This document shows positions 1 to 5,703 of a stretch of DNA of 7,234 bases, one piece after another (the stretch's first letter is position 1; each line of letters opens with the position of its first letter). The stretch is from Bacteroidia bacterium (lineage in GTDB: Bacteria > Bacteroidota > Bacteroidia > Flavobacteriales > Flavobacteriaceae), in contig JAUIJW010000121.1 in assembly GCA_030431085.1 (NCBI GenBank), positions 1 to 7,234 on the forward strand. Direction: 5' to 3'. The translations under genes were made by a program, and so were the position numbers. The notes beneath the pieces were generated by a model that worked only from the letters and a program-made list of their open reading frames with translations, was not told the DNA's origin and ran no database searches.

Positions 1-513
1 TGCTGCTTTTATTCCAGCTCCCGCATGAAGTAATGGTCTTTTTGATTTTAAAAGTTGATCAACAAAAGATTTTACTTGATTCTTAAGTTGCTCATCACCA
101 TCGGTATCAATAATCGGGCACCCTTTGTTCTCAATACGTCCAGCAAGATTCGGACAATCATCCTTAGAATCCATCACACCATCCATATCGGTATCTGGGC
201 AGCCATTATAGTTTTCTATCCCAGGTAGATTTGGACATAAATCTTCTATATCAGCAAAGCCATCATGATCAGAATCAGGGCAACCTTGAAGAGATATTAA
301 ACCTGGCTCTTTAGGGCAACGATCTAAAGCATCTTCAACACCATCTAAATCTGTATCGGGGCAACCGTTAAATTCTTTTAACCCAGGTGTATCGGGGCAT
401 TTATCCTTCTTATCTCTTACTCCATCACCATCTCTATCTCTTGGAATATTTGATTCCGCCAAAACGCTTTCTGTACAAAAACAAATTAGAACAAATAGGA
501 TTAACTTATACAA
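1..513 (-). CDS. Exported thrombospondin type 3 repeat protein, 5' part (3' end outside window)
   Basis: The open frame of 171 codons enters from the left edge and ends upstream at TTG (511-513). An in-frame TAA lies three codons further up, so no ATG start is possible before the signal peptide; the first internal ATG is at codon 110. Residues 1-19 read as a signal peptide (Lys3, hydrophobic LILFVLICF, cleavage near VLA/ES). Residues 26-133 are four 27-residue repeats with DxDxDG-type calcium-binding acids and a paired Cys-Pro pattern, typical of TSP3 repeats in Bacteroidota cell-surface proteins, where they usually link to an OmpA-type peptidoglycan-binding domain. Here residues 141-171 instead contain SKRPLLHAGAGIKAA, which resembles the start of a TPP-enzyme central domain. 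Export and the repeats are well supported; the overall function is unknown. A TAnnTTTG promoter element sits 29 bases upstream. Confidence 0.8.
   Translation of the reverse strand, partial: MYKLILFVLICFCTESVLAESNIPRDRDGDGVRDKKDKCPDTPGLKEFNGCPDTDLDGVEDALDRCPKEPGLISLQGCPDSDHDGFADIEDLCPNLPGIENYNGCPDTDMDGVMDSKDDCPNLAGRIENKGCPIIDTDGDEQLKNQVKSFVDQLLKSKRPLLHAGAGIKAA
115..438 (-). repeat. Four tandem 81-bp units encoding TSP3 repeats
   Basis: Residues 26-52, 53-79, 80-106 and 107-133 of the exported protein align without gaps. Each has the plan D-x-D-x-D-G-(V/F)-x-D-x-x-D-x-C-P, then about seven residues, then (N/Q/K)-G-C-P. The DNA copies have diverged clearly, so the array is old and kept at protein level. 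A fifth unit begins (DTDGD, residues 136-140) but stops after five residues. Confidence 0.85.
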
Positions 514-541
514 TGTTTTTTAAAATTTGAAGTTATAATTC

Positions 542-549
542 CAAACTTA
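542..549 (-). promoter_or_regulatory. Bacteroidota-type -7 promoter element for the TSP3 gene
   Basis: The minus strand reads TAAGTTTG, an exact match to the Bacteroidota primary-sigma -7 consensus TAnnTTTG. No clear TTTG -33 element lies 19-21 bases upstream (TTCAAG is there instead). A start of transcription about 7 bases downstream would leave a leader of roughly 20 bases before the TTG at 513, which supports that start codon. Motif match only. Confidence 0.45.
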
Positions 550-578
550 ACGAATATTTTTAAAACATCTTGAATTTA

Positions 579-609
579 TTGACTGTTAAAAAAAGTAAGT
601 TTAACTTTA
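579..609 (+). promoter_or_regulatory. Probable promoter of the 629 gene (-33 TTG, -7 TAACTTTA)
   Basis: TTG at 579-581 and TAACTTTA at 602-609 are separated by 20 bases, within the usual spacing between the Bacteroidota -33 and -7 elements. The -7 element differs from TAnnTTTG at its last base. The leader would be short, about 10-15 bases before the ATG at 629. It diverges from the minus-strand promoter motif at 542-549, so both genes could be controlled from this 115-base gap. Confidence 0.45.
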
Positions 610-628
610 GCACTCAAAATTAACAATA

Positions 629-1150
629 ATGGAATTTGATAAAATTTTAGAACTTTTAAGCTACACCATACCCGCAGTAGTTACCGGATTAATTGCCTTA
701 TATTTTTTTAAGTCGCATACTCAAAATGAAGAAAATAGAAGACTTTTTTTATTGAGAAAAGAAAAACAAAATATTGCCCTACCCATAAGATTACAGGCTT
801 ACGAAAGAATGGCATTATTACTTGAGCGAATTTCTCCTAATAAACTACTAGTAAGGGTTAAACCTAATGGCGAGAGTGCTATCAATTATCAACACAAACT
901 AATTACGAGTATTGAGCACGAATTTGAACACAATCTGGCACAGCAAATTTATGTAACCGATGCTTGTTGGAATGCTATTGTTACCGCCAAAAACTCTTTA
1001 ATACAAGATATCAGAAAAGCTGCAGCAGACACTTCCGTTAATAATGCAGACGAATTAAGAGAAAAAATTATTCAAAACTCTTTAGACTCAGAATCGCCTA
1101 CTGCTACCGCGTTGGTGCTTCTTAAGAATGAAGTAAAAAAGCAATTTTAA
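629..1150 (+). CDS. Small membrane-anchored protein of unknown function, conserved type in Flavobacteriia
   Basis: The protein has 173 residues. Residues about 9-27 (LSYTIPAVVTGLIALYFF) form one membrane segment near the N-terminus with no cleavage site. A charged stretch follows (residues 33-48, ENRRLFLLRKEKQN), then a soluble, mostly helical domain with the run PIRLQAYERMALLLERISPNKL at about 53-74. It therefore looks like an inner-membrane anchored cytoplasmic domain. I recognise this as a recurring hypothetical protein of Flavobacteriia, perhaps the DUF7935 family, but the family number is from memory and unsure. No catalytic motif is visible. The ATG lies right after AACAATA, an A-rich leader without a Shine-Dalgarno sequence, as is common in this phylum. 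The hydrolase gene follows 32 bases downstream and could share the transcript. Confidence 0.8.
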   Translation: MEFDKILELLSYTIPAVVTGLIALYFFKSHTQNEENRRLFLLRKEKQNIALPIRLQAYERMALLLERISPNKLLVRVKPNGESAINYQHKLITSIEHEFEHNLAQQIYVTDACWNAIVTAKNSLIQDIRKAAADTSVNNADELREKIIQNSLDSESPTATALVLLKNEVKKQF

Positions 1151-1182
1151 TTGTATCTTTAGTGTTTTAACTAAAAATTATC

Positions 1183-1947
1183 ATGAACTCATCAAAAGTT
1201 ATTACACTACTACTATTGATTTTCTTAAGTAATCAGGCCTGGGCACAACATCCAGATTCTGATATTTACAAAACTTCATCACAAACCTTAGAGGTTCAAC
1301 CTATTTTACATGGTACCCTGGTATTAACTTACAATGACATAACGATCTATGTTGATCCTTACGGTGGTGCAAAGGCTTTTGAAAACATAGCTCCGGCTGA
1401 TATTGTTTTAATTACAGATATACACGGTGATCACTTAAATATGACCACACTTAATGATATCAAGGTAGATGATGCCCAATTCATTACACCTCAGGCTGTC
1501 GCCGATAAATTACCAAGTGAATTAAAGCAAAATTTAAATGTTTTAAATAATATGGATTCTTTGATTGTTAAAGGTATTTCTATAAGAGCTATACCAATGT
1601 ATAACTTACCCGAATCTGAAGAATCTAGGCACCCAAAAGGCCGTGGTAATGGTTACATATTAACAATAGATAATCAAAAAATTTACATCTCTGGAGATAC
1701 TGAAGATATTGTAGAAATGAGGCAATTAAAAAATATTGATATCGCTTTTATCTGCATGAATTTACCTTATACCATGGATATCCATCAGGCCTCAAGTGCC
1801 GTACTTGATTTTAAACCTAAAACAGTATACCCCTATCATTATCGGGGTAAACCAGAAATGAGCGATATTAAAGCTTTTAAAAAATTAGTGAACACAAAAG
1901 ATAATTCCATCCAAGTTGTCCTCAAAGACTGGTATCCTAATTATTAA
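1183..1947 (+). CDS. Exported metallo-beta-lactamase-fold hydrolase (UlaG-like)
   Basis: The protein has 254 residues. Residues 1-21 form a signal peptide (hydrophobic VITLLLLIFL, cleavage after AWA before Gln22), so the mature enzyme should be periplasmic. The mature part is one metallo-beta-lactamase fold. Metal-site candidates are the loop TDIHGDHLN (Asp79, His81, Asp83, His84), His150 in HPKGRGNGY, Asp172 in SGDTE and His219 in YPYHYRG; the GNGY and GDT elements resemble UlaG/YcfU-like lactonase-type members. The first His of the usual HxHxDH motif is Asp79 here. The substrate cannot be inferred. The gene may be read with the 629 gene; TATCTTTA at 1154-1161 is a weak -7-like match with no clear -33 element. 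Its stop lies inside the 3' end of the convergent glycosyltransferase gene. Confidence 0.85.
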   Translation: MNSSKVITLLLLIFLSNQAWAQHPDSDIYKTSSQTLEVQPILHGTLVLTYNDITIYVDPYGGAKAFENIAPADIVLITDIHGDHLNMTTLNDIKVDDAQFITPQAVADKLPSELKQNLNVLNNMDSLIVKGISIRAIPMYNLPESEESRHPKGRGNGYILTIDNQKIYISGDTEDIVEMRQLKNIDIAFICMNLPYTMDIHQASSAVLDFKPKTVYPYHYRGKPEMSDIKAFKKLVNTKDNSIQVVLKDWYPNY

Positions 1948-2932
1948 ACATTTTAGGAAAAGATTTTTTCTTATCCAATCTTAAGATGTGTAATCTAATA
2001 ATGCTTCTTAAAAAACCCAATCCATATCCGGTAAACTGAACTAAAGTTGCTACAATGGCATAAACTCCTACCATTATACTTTTGTTTTTTATGGTTGCAT
2101 CTATCAAAATTAATGTAAAATACAGCAGTAAAGCATGTATTAAAAAAGGAATGCCAAAAAAAGCCATCATCGCACTTATCAATAAAGCACCTAAAAAGAT
2201 TGAAGGAAACCAAAATGTTATCTTTGCGGAGTTAGGATGCATGTTATTAAGGATTGGTCGGGCAGCACCAAAATTAAAGGTTTGCTTAAAAAATTGCGAC
2301 CAATTCGTTCTTCTTTTATGGTACACAAATGCCTTTGCAATAAATTTTGTGGTTAAATTATTATGCCACAACCTAAAAGACAAATCAATATCTTCACCAA
2401 AACGCTGTTTTGAAAACCCTTGTGTAATAGCAAAAGCTTTACGCGATAGCCCTAGATTAAAACTACGTAATTGAAATTTACTCTTTAACTTTTCATTACC
2501 CCTTATACCACCAGTGGTAAGAAAAGAAGTCATACTATAATTAATTGCTTTTTGAACTGTTGTAAACGAAGTGTGAGCTTTATCAGGGCCACCAAATGCA
2601 TCAACGTGTATGCTCTTAAGAGATGTATCAACCTCGTTAAGATAATGAGGTGGCAAAATACAATCTGAATCTAAAATGATAAAATAATCACCGTGCGCCT
2701 GCTTCATTCCAAAATTTCTTGAATCTCCAGGTCCTGTATTTTCCTTTACCAGATATTTTAAATCTAACTGAGGTTGATACTTCTTTATAATTTTTTTTGA
2801 AGTAAATTGTGAGCCATCTTCAATTACTACAATCTCAATATCATAATCACCATCTAGAACCGTGATACTGTATAGCAACTCATCTAATTCGTCAGGTCTG
2901 TTGTAAATTGGAATAATAATAGAGTATTTCAA
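1937..2932 (-). CDS. Family 2 glycosyltransferase with C-terminal membrane segments
   Basis: The protein has 331 residues. The N-terminal part is a GT-A nucleotide-sugar transferase: SIIIPIYNRPDEL at 4-16 is the start of the Rossmann-like fold, Asp39 in VIEDGS sits at the nucleotide site, DSD at 88-90 is the metal-binding DxD-type motif, and GED at 179-181 supplies the likely catalytic base region. Residues about 240-262, 263-280 and 286-306 are hydrophobic and probably membrane-spanning, so the catalytic domain should face the cytoplasm at the inner membrane. Donor and acceptor are unknown; transfer to a lipid-linked or cell-envelope glycan is an inference. The start is TTG (2930-2932): a TAA lies three codons upstream in frame and the next ATG is codon 76, past the essential N-terminus. 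It follows fabI by 233 bases that include a stem-loop, so it may have its own promoter, though I found no good motif. Confidence 0.87.
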   Translation of the reverse strand: MKYSIIIPIYNRPDELDELLYSITVLDGDYDIEIVVIEDGSQFTSKKIIKKYQPQLDLKYLVKENTGPGDSRNFGMKQAHGDYFIILDSDCILPPHYLNEVDTSLKSIHVDAFGGPDKAHTSFTTVQKAINYSMTSFLTTGGIRGNEKLKSKFQLRSFNLGLSRKAFAITQGFSKQRFGEDIDLSFRLWHNNLTTKFIAKAFVYHKRRTNWSQFFKQTFNFGAARPILNNMHPNSAKITFWFPSIFLGALLISAMMAFFGIPFLIHALLLYFTLILIDATIKNKSIMVGVYAIVATLVQFTGYGLGFLRSIIRLHILRLDKKKSFPKMFNN

Positions 2933-3165
2933 TAACTTTTATTTTTTAGGATTATGATACTACTGCTTTCTTCTAAATACATCAAAACCTTCAACATTTT
3001 ACAAGATATTCACAAAATTTAATACAATAAAATGAGTTTAAAAAATTACTTATCCTATATCCAAATAACAATGGCACTAAAACAAAAAAGTAATCATAAA
3101 ATTATTCAGGTCAGTTCCATCTATAGTTTTACGATTACTTTTCATGATAAAATATCAAGTGACAT
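2933..3165. other. Intergenic region between fabI and the glycosyltransferase
   Basis: These 233 very AT-rich bases hold the fabI stem-loop near the fabI end. The remainder shows no convincing gene and no clear TTTG/TAnnTTTG pair for the glycosyltransferase. Confidence 0.6.
3080..3142 (-). terminator. Stem-loop with U-tract downstream of fabI
   Basis: Inverted arms at 3086-3101 and 3127-3142 are 16 bases each and flank a 25-base loop. Fifteen pairs are Watson-Crick; the remaining one (3096/3132) is a U-G wobble in minus-strand RNA but an A-C mismatch in plus-strand RNA. In minus-strand RNA the stem is followed at once by TTTTTTGTTTT. It begins 23 bases after the fabI stop. Strand bias and U-tract fit an intrinsic terminator for fabI; the stem is AT-rich and the loop long for one, so an mRNA 3'-end stabiliser is an alternative. 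Confidence 0.6.
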
Positions 3166-3978
3166 TTATTCTTTAGAAAAATTTTCCATGACCAAATCGC
3201 TAATTCCCATGTTTGAGAACCCTCCATCATGAAATAAATTTTGAAGTGTTACTTTTTTGGTCAAATCAGAAAACAAAGAAATTGTATAATCTGCACATTC
3301 TAAGGCCGAGGCATTACCTAATGGCGACATTTGCTCAGCGTAATTTAAAAAGCCATCAAATCCTTTAACACCACTACCTGCCGTCGTTGGTGTAGGTGAT
3401 TGCGAAATAGTATTTACTCTAACTTTATGATCTCTACCAAAGAAATATCCAAAACTTCGAGCAATAGACTCTAAGTAAGCTTTGTTATCTGCCATATCAT
3501 TATAATCCGGAAATACTCTTTGGGCCGCCATATATGTTAATGCCACAATAGATCCCCATTCATTCATTGCTTTTTTATTGTATAGCACATTCATTACTTT
3601 ATGAAAAGATAGTGCAGACACATCCCAACCCTTGGCAGAAAAATCGTAATTAGAATCTGTGTAGTGCATCCCTTTGCGTACATTAACAGACATCCCAATA
3701 GAATGTAACACAAAATCAATTTTACCGCCTAAAATCTCCATAGATTTTTCAACCAAATTAGTAATATCATCCATATTGGTGGCATCGGCTGGAATAATTT
3801 CAGAACCAGTGTTTTTAGCCAATTCTTTTATTTCACCCATACGCATAGCAATTGGTGCATTAGTCAATACAAACTGGGCGCCCTCTTCATGTGCTCTCTC
3901 AGCCACTTTCCATGCAATAGAATTTTGATCTAGTGCGCCAAAAATTATTCCTTTTTTACCTTTTAATAAATTGTACAT
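3166..3978 (-). CDS. fabI: Enoyl-[acyl-carrier-protein] reductase (NADH-type FabI)
   Basis: This short-chain dehydrogenase-fold enzyme reduces trans-2-enoyl-ACP to acyl-ACP, the last step of each cycle of type II fatty acid synthesis in the cytoplasm. The protein has 270 residues, a normal length for FabI. Residues 10-29 (GIIFGALDQNSIAWKVAERA) form the dinucleotide-binding loop typical of FabI rather than FabG, Asp65 in PADAT contacts the adenine, and HSIG at 92-95 is the conserved strand-loop. The active-site pair is Tyr149 (LTYMAAQR) and Tyr159 with Lys166, giving the FabI Y-x6-K spacing. ISQSPTPTTAGSGV (191-204) corresponds to the substrate-binding loop; Ser-Pro in place of the enterobacterial Gly-Pro is, as I recall, usual in Bacteroidota. 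Start ATG at 3976-3978. A -7-like element lies about 40 bases upstream and a stem-loop follows the gene, suggesting its own transcript. Confidence 0.97.
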   Translation of the reverse strand: MYNLLKGKKGIIFGALDQNSIAWKVAERAHEEGAQFVLTNAPIAMRMGEIKELAKNTGSEIIPADATNMDDITNLVEKSMEILGGKIDFVLHSIGMSVNVRKGMHYTDSNYDFSAKGWDVSALSFHKVMNVLYNKKAMNEWGSIVALTYMAAQRVFPDYNDMADNKAYLESIARSFGYFFGRDHKVRVNTISQSPTPTTAGSGVKGFDGFLNYAEQMSPLGNASALECADYTISLFSDLTKKVTLQNLFHDGGFSNMGISDLVMENFSKE

Positions 3979-4018
3979 AAGCGTATTATATATTTTTGTT
4001 TTTCATTTTTGCTAAACG

Positions 4019-4026
4019 CAAAGTTA
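4019..4026 (-). promoter_or_regulatory. Bacteroidota-type -7 element upstream of fabI
   Basis: The minus strand reads TAACTTTG in the 73-base gap between recN and fabI, an exact TAnnTTTG match. No TTG is seen at the -33 distance, where the sequence is an A/T run. Transcription from here would give a leader of about 35 bases to the fabI ATG. Confidence 0.4.
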
Positions 4027-4051
4027 ATTAATATTTTTTTAGTGATTTTAA

Positions 4052-4393
4052 TTAATTTAATAAGGCCTTGGCATGGCTTAAAGCAGAATCTGAAATAGAT
4101 TTACCACCTAACATTTCTGCAATTTCAAGTAAGCGTTCTTTTGGATCTAAAACCTTAATATTAGAATTAATTTGATCATCTCGCTCTTCTTTAAACACTT
4201 TATAATGTTGATGCCCAATAGCTGCGATTTGTGGCAAGTGCGTAATGGTTATCACTTGCATATATTGCCCCATACTTTTCATTACATGAGCTATTTTATT
4301 AGCTACTTCACCAGAAACACCTGTATCAATTTCGTCGAACACAATAGAAGGTAAATTGGTATAAGCGCATAAAATTGATTTAACCGCCAACAT
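4052..4393 (-). CDS. recN: RecN C-terminal fragment (Walker B, D-loop, H-loop)
   Basis: This frame has 113 codons. Its first codon, ATG 4391-4393, is the internal Met of the RecN sequence MLAVKSIL and overlaps the end of the first frame by 14 bases; it need not be a real start. IVFDEIDTGVSGEVA at about 17-31 holds Walker B (Asp20, Glu21) and the D-loop. ITHLPQIAAIGHQHYKVFKE at about 50-69 contains the switch His52. EIAEMLGGKSISDSALSHAKALL at 90-112 is the usual RecN C-terminus, so the 3' end is intact. Confidence 0.75.
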   Translation of the reverse strand: MLAVKSILCAYTNLPSIVFDEIDTGVSGEVANKIAHVMKSMGQYMQVITITHLPQIAAIGHQHYKVFKEERDDQINSNIKVLDPKERLLEIAEMLGGKSISDSALSHAKALLN

Positions 4394-5645
4394 TATTGGC
4401 CGATATTTTAAACTCTAGATCATCCATCCCCTGTGCCAAAAATTTTGAAGATTCTATCAAATCAATTGATATTAGCGTATTCTGCATTTCTAGTTTCTCT
4501 AATATTTGATGTAGTTCTTTTAAAAATGTTGGAATAGCTTTGCGTCTGTTCTGCCTTATTACCTGGCCAATCTCTAGCAGTCTTGTCTTCAACTGATCTA
4601 AACCTTGTTGCAGCTTAAGCACATTTTCATCTGCATGTTCTACCAATTCTAATTGTTGTTTAAGATCTGACTGTATGGTCAATAACGCTTCAATATTATT
4701 AACTTGATGCTTTTTCTGTAGCGCATATATTAATTGCAATCTATCATTAGTTTCGGTTAATTCATCCTGACTAAAATCGATCTTCTCATATTCTAACTCT
4801 AACTCTGTAACAACATCTTCTAATTCAATAAAAACACTTTGAACACGCTCAGACAAAGCTTGATATCTCTTATCGAAACCCGCAATTTTTGTTAAATTAT
4901 ACTTCATTTGAAACATTTGGTGCTTCAGTCCAACATCTTCATTATCAGCTAATTTTAAAGATTCTAACAAATTTTGTTGTATCTCTTCAATATGAGAGAT
5001 TTTATCTAATTTTTCTTCGAGAATTTCCTGTTCATCCGCCTTTAAATTAGAGGCCTCTAGCTCTTGAAACAAAAAACTCTGATAATCATATTGTGCCTTC
5101 GCTCGTGATTGATGTTCTAAAATTTGTTCTAACTCTTCTTGCTTTTTCGAATATTGTTGTCTTAATTTTCTATAAGTTTCTAAATGTTTACTATTATTAG
5201 CCAAGGCATCAATAATTTGAAACTGATAATCTTTGTTGGCCAATTGTAGTGTTTGATGTTGCGAATGAATGTCTATTAACCTTTCACTTAAAGAAGTTAA
5301 GGTTTGTAAATTAACAGGAGTATCATTAATAAACGCTCTAGATTTACCATTGGGCAAAATTTCTCTACGTATTGTAGTATACTTCTCATAATCTAAATCT
5401 TCTTTTTCAAAAAATGGATTAAGATTATACTTATCAATTTTAAATTCTGCTTCTATGATACATTTTTTATCCTTTTGTTTGACCAAATTAGCATTAGCAC
5501 GTTGACCAAGAACTAAGGATAATCCACCTAAAAGAATTGACTTACCGGCTCCAGTTTCACCAGTAATGATAGACAGTTGATCTTCAAAATCTACCTGAAT
5601 ATTGTTAATAAGTGCGTAATTTTTAATCGATAACGATTTTAACAT
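4380..5645 (-). CDS. recN: RecN N-terminal fragment (Walker A and coiled-coil arms)
   Basis: This frame has 421 codons from ATG 5643-5645. GETGAGKS at residues 29-36 is the Walker A nucleotide-binding loop, followed by LLGGLSLVLGQRAN; IDIHSQHQ at about 124-131 is the RecN-typical Q-rich segment after the first ATPase half. Residues about 145-380 are rich in Glu, Gln, Lys and Leu heptads (coiled-coil arms). The frame ends with the out-of-frame residues NVGG after SAN and stops at TAA 4380-4382, before the signature motif. Alone it lacks Walker B and could not hydrolyse ATP normally. A TAAGTTTG promoter element sits 20 bases upstream of the ATG. Confidence 0.85.
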   Translation of the reverse strand: MLKSLSIKNYALINNIQVDFEDQLSIITGETGAGKSILLGGLSLVLGQRANANLVKQKDKKCIIEAEFKIDKYNLNPFFEKEDLDYEKYTTIRREILPNGKSRAFINDTPVNLQTLTSLSERLIDIHSQHQTLQLANKDYQFQIIDALANNSKHLETYRKLRQQYSKKQEELEQILEHQSRAKAQYDYQSFLFQELEASNLKADEQEILEEKLDKISHIEEIQQNLLESLKLADNEDVGLKHQMFQMKYNLTKIAGFDKRYQALSERVQSVFIELEDVVTELELEYEKIDFSQDELTETNDRLQLIYALQKKHQVNNIEALLTIQSDLKQQLELVEHADENVLKLQQGLDQLKTRLLEIGQVIRQNRRKAIPTFLKELHQILEKLEMQNTLISIDLIESSKFLAQGMDDLEFKISANNVGG

Positions 5646-5664
5646 ACCATACAGATTATAAAAT

Positions 5665-5672
5665 CAAACTTA
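5665..5672 (-). promoter_or_regulatory. Bacteroidota-type -7 element upstream of recN
   Basis: The minus strand reads TAAGTTTG in the 58-base gap after the DUF4835 gene, identical to the element at 542-549. A good -33 TTG is not seen at 19-21 bases, only a T-rich run. It would give recN a leader of about 13-15 bases, so recN may be transcribed apart from the coaBC-DUF4835 pair. Confidence 0.45.
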
Positions 5673-5703
5673 GATAATTTTAAAGATATTAAAAAGCTAA
5701 AGG

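Larger units (their letters stand above)
4052..5645 (-). pseudogene. recN: recN broken by an internal deletion and frameshift
   Basis: RecN is an SMC-like ATPase that acts early in repair of DNA double-strand breaks. The two reading frames together give a nearly full RecN of about 534 residues, where an intact protein of this type would have about 554. The first frame carries Walker A and the coiled-coil arms; the second carries Walker B, the D-loop and the H-loop. The frames meet at 4393-4397, where homologues have about 20 residues containing the ABC signature (SGGELSR) between a SAN-type sequence and MLAVKS. Those residues are absent in every frame. The join is GCC-AATAA-TGTTGG. In an intact gene, AAT-AA(A) and CG(A-ATA-A)TG would each contain AATAA, so a deletion of 3n+2 bases, about 59, between these copies explains both the loss and the frame change. 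Real mutation or assembly error cannot be told apart here. Confidence 0.85.

Noticed and set aside
115..438. Tandem 81-bp periodicity as a CRISPR-like or non-coding repeat array
   Set aside because: The units align as protein (TSP3 repeats) in one open frame, the DNA has diverged, and there are no constant repeats with unique spacers.
1956..1971. Small hairpin (GAAAA...TTTTC) as a terminator for the hydrolase gene
   Set aside because: The stem is only about five A/T-rich pairs and lies in Lys/Ser codons of the glycosyltransferase; this is not enough to support a terminator.
2082..2474. 130-codon open frame on the plus strand inside the glycosyltransferase gene
   Set aside because: It is antisense to a clear GT2 domain, has low-complexity composition and no recognisable domain.
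3032..3232. 66-codon open frame on the plus strand across the fabI 3' end
   Set aside because: It overlaps the conserved fabI C-terminus and the stem-loop, and shows no domain or promoter of its own.
4380..4397. Programmed frameshift or natural split of recN into two interacting subunits
   Set aside because: The ABC signature residues are absent from all frames at the junction, so neither frameshifting nor pairing of the two halves would rebuild a complete ATP site, and no slippery sequence with a downstream structure is apparent.
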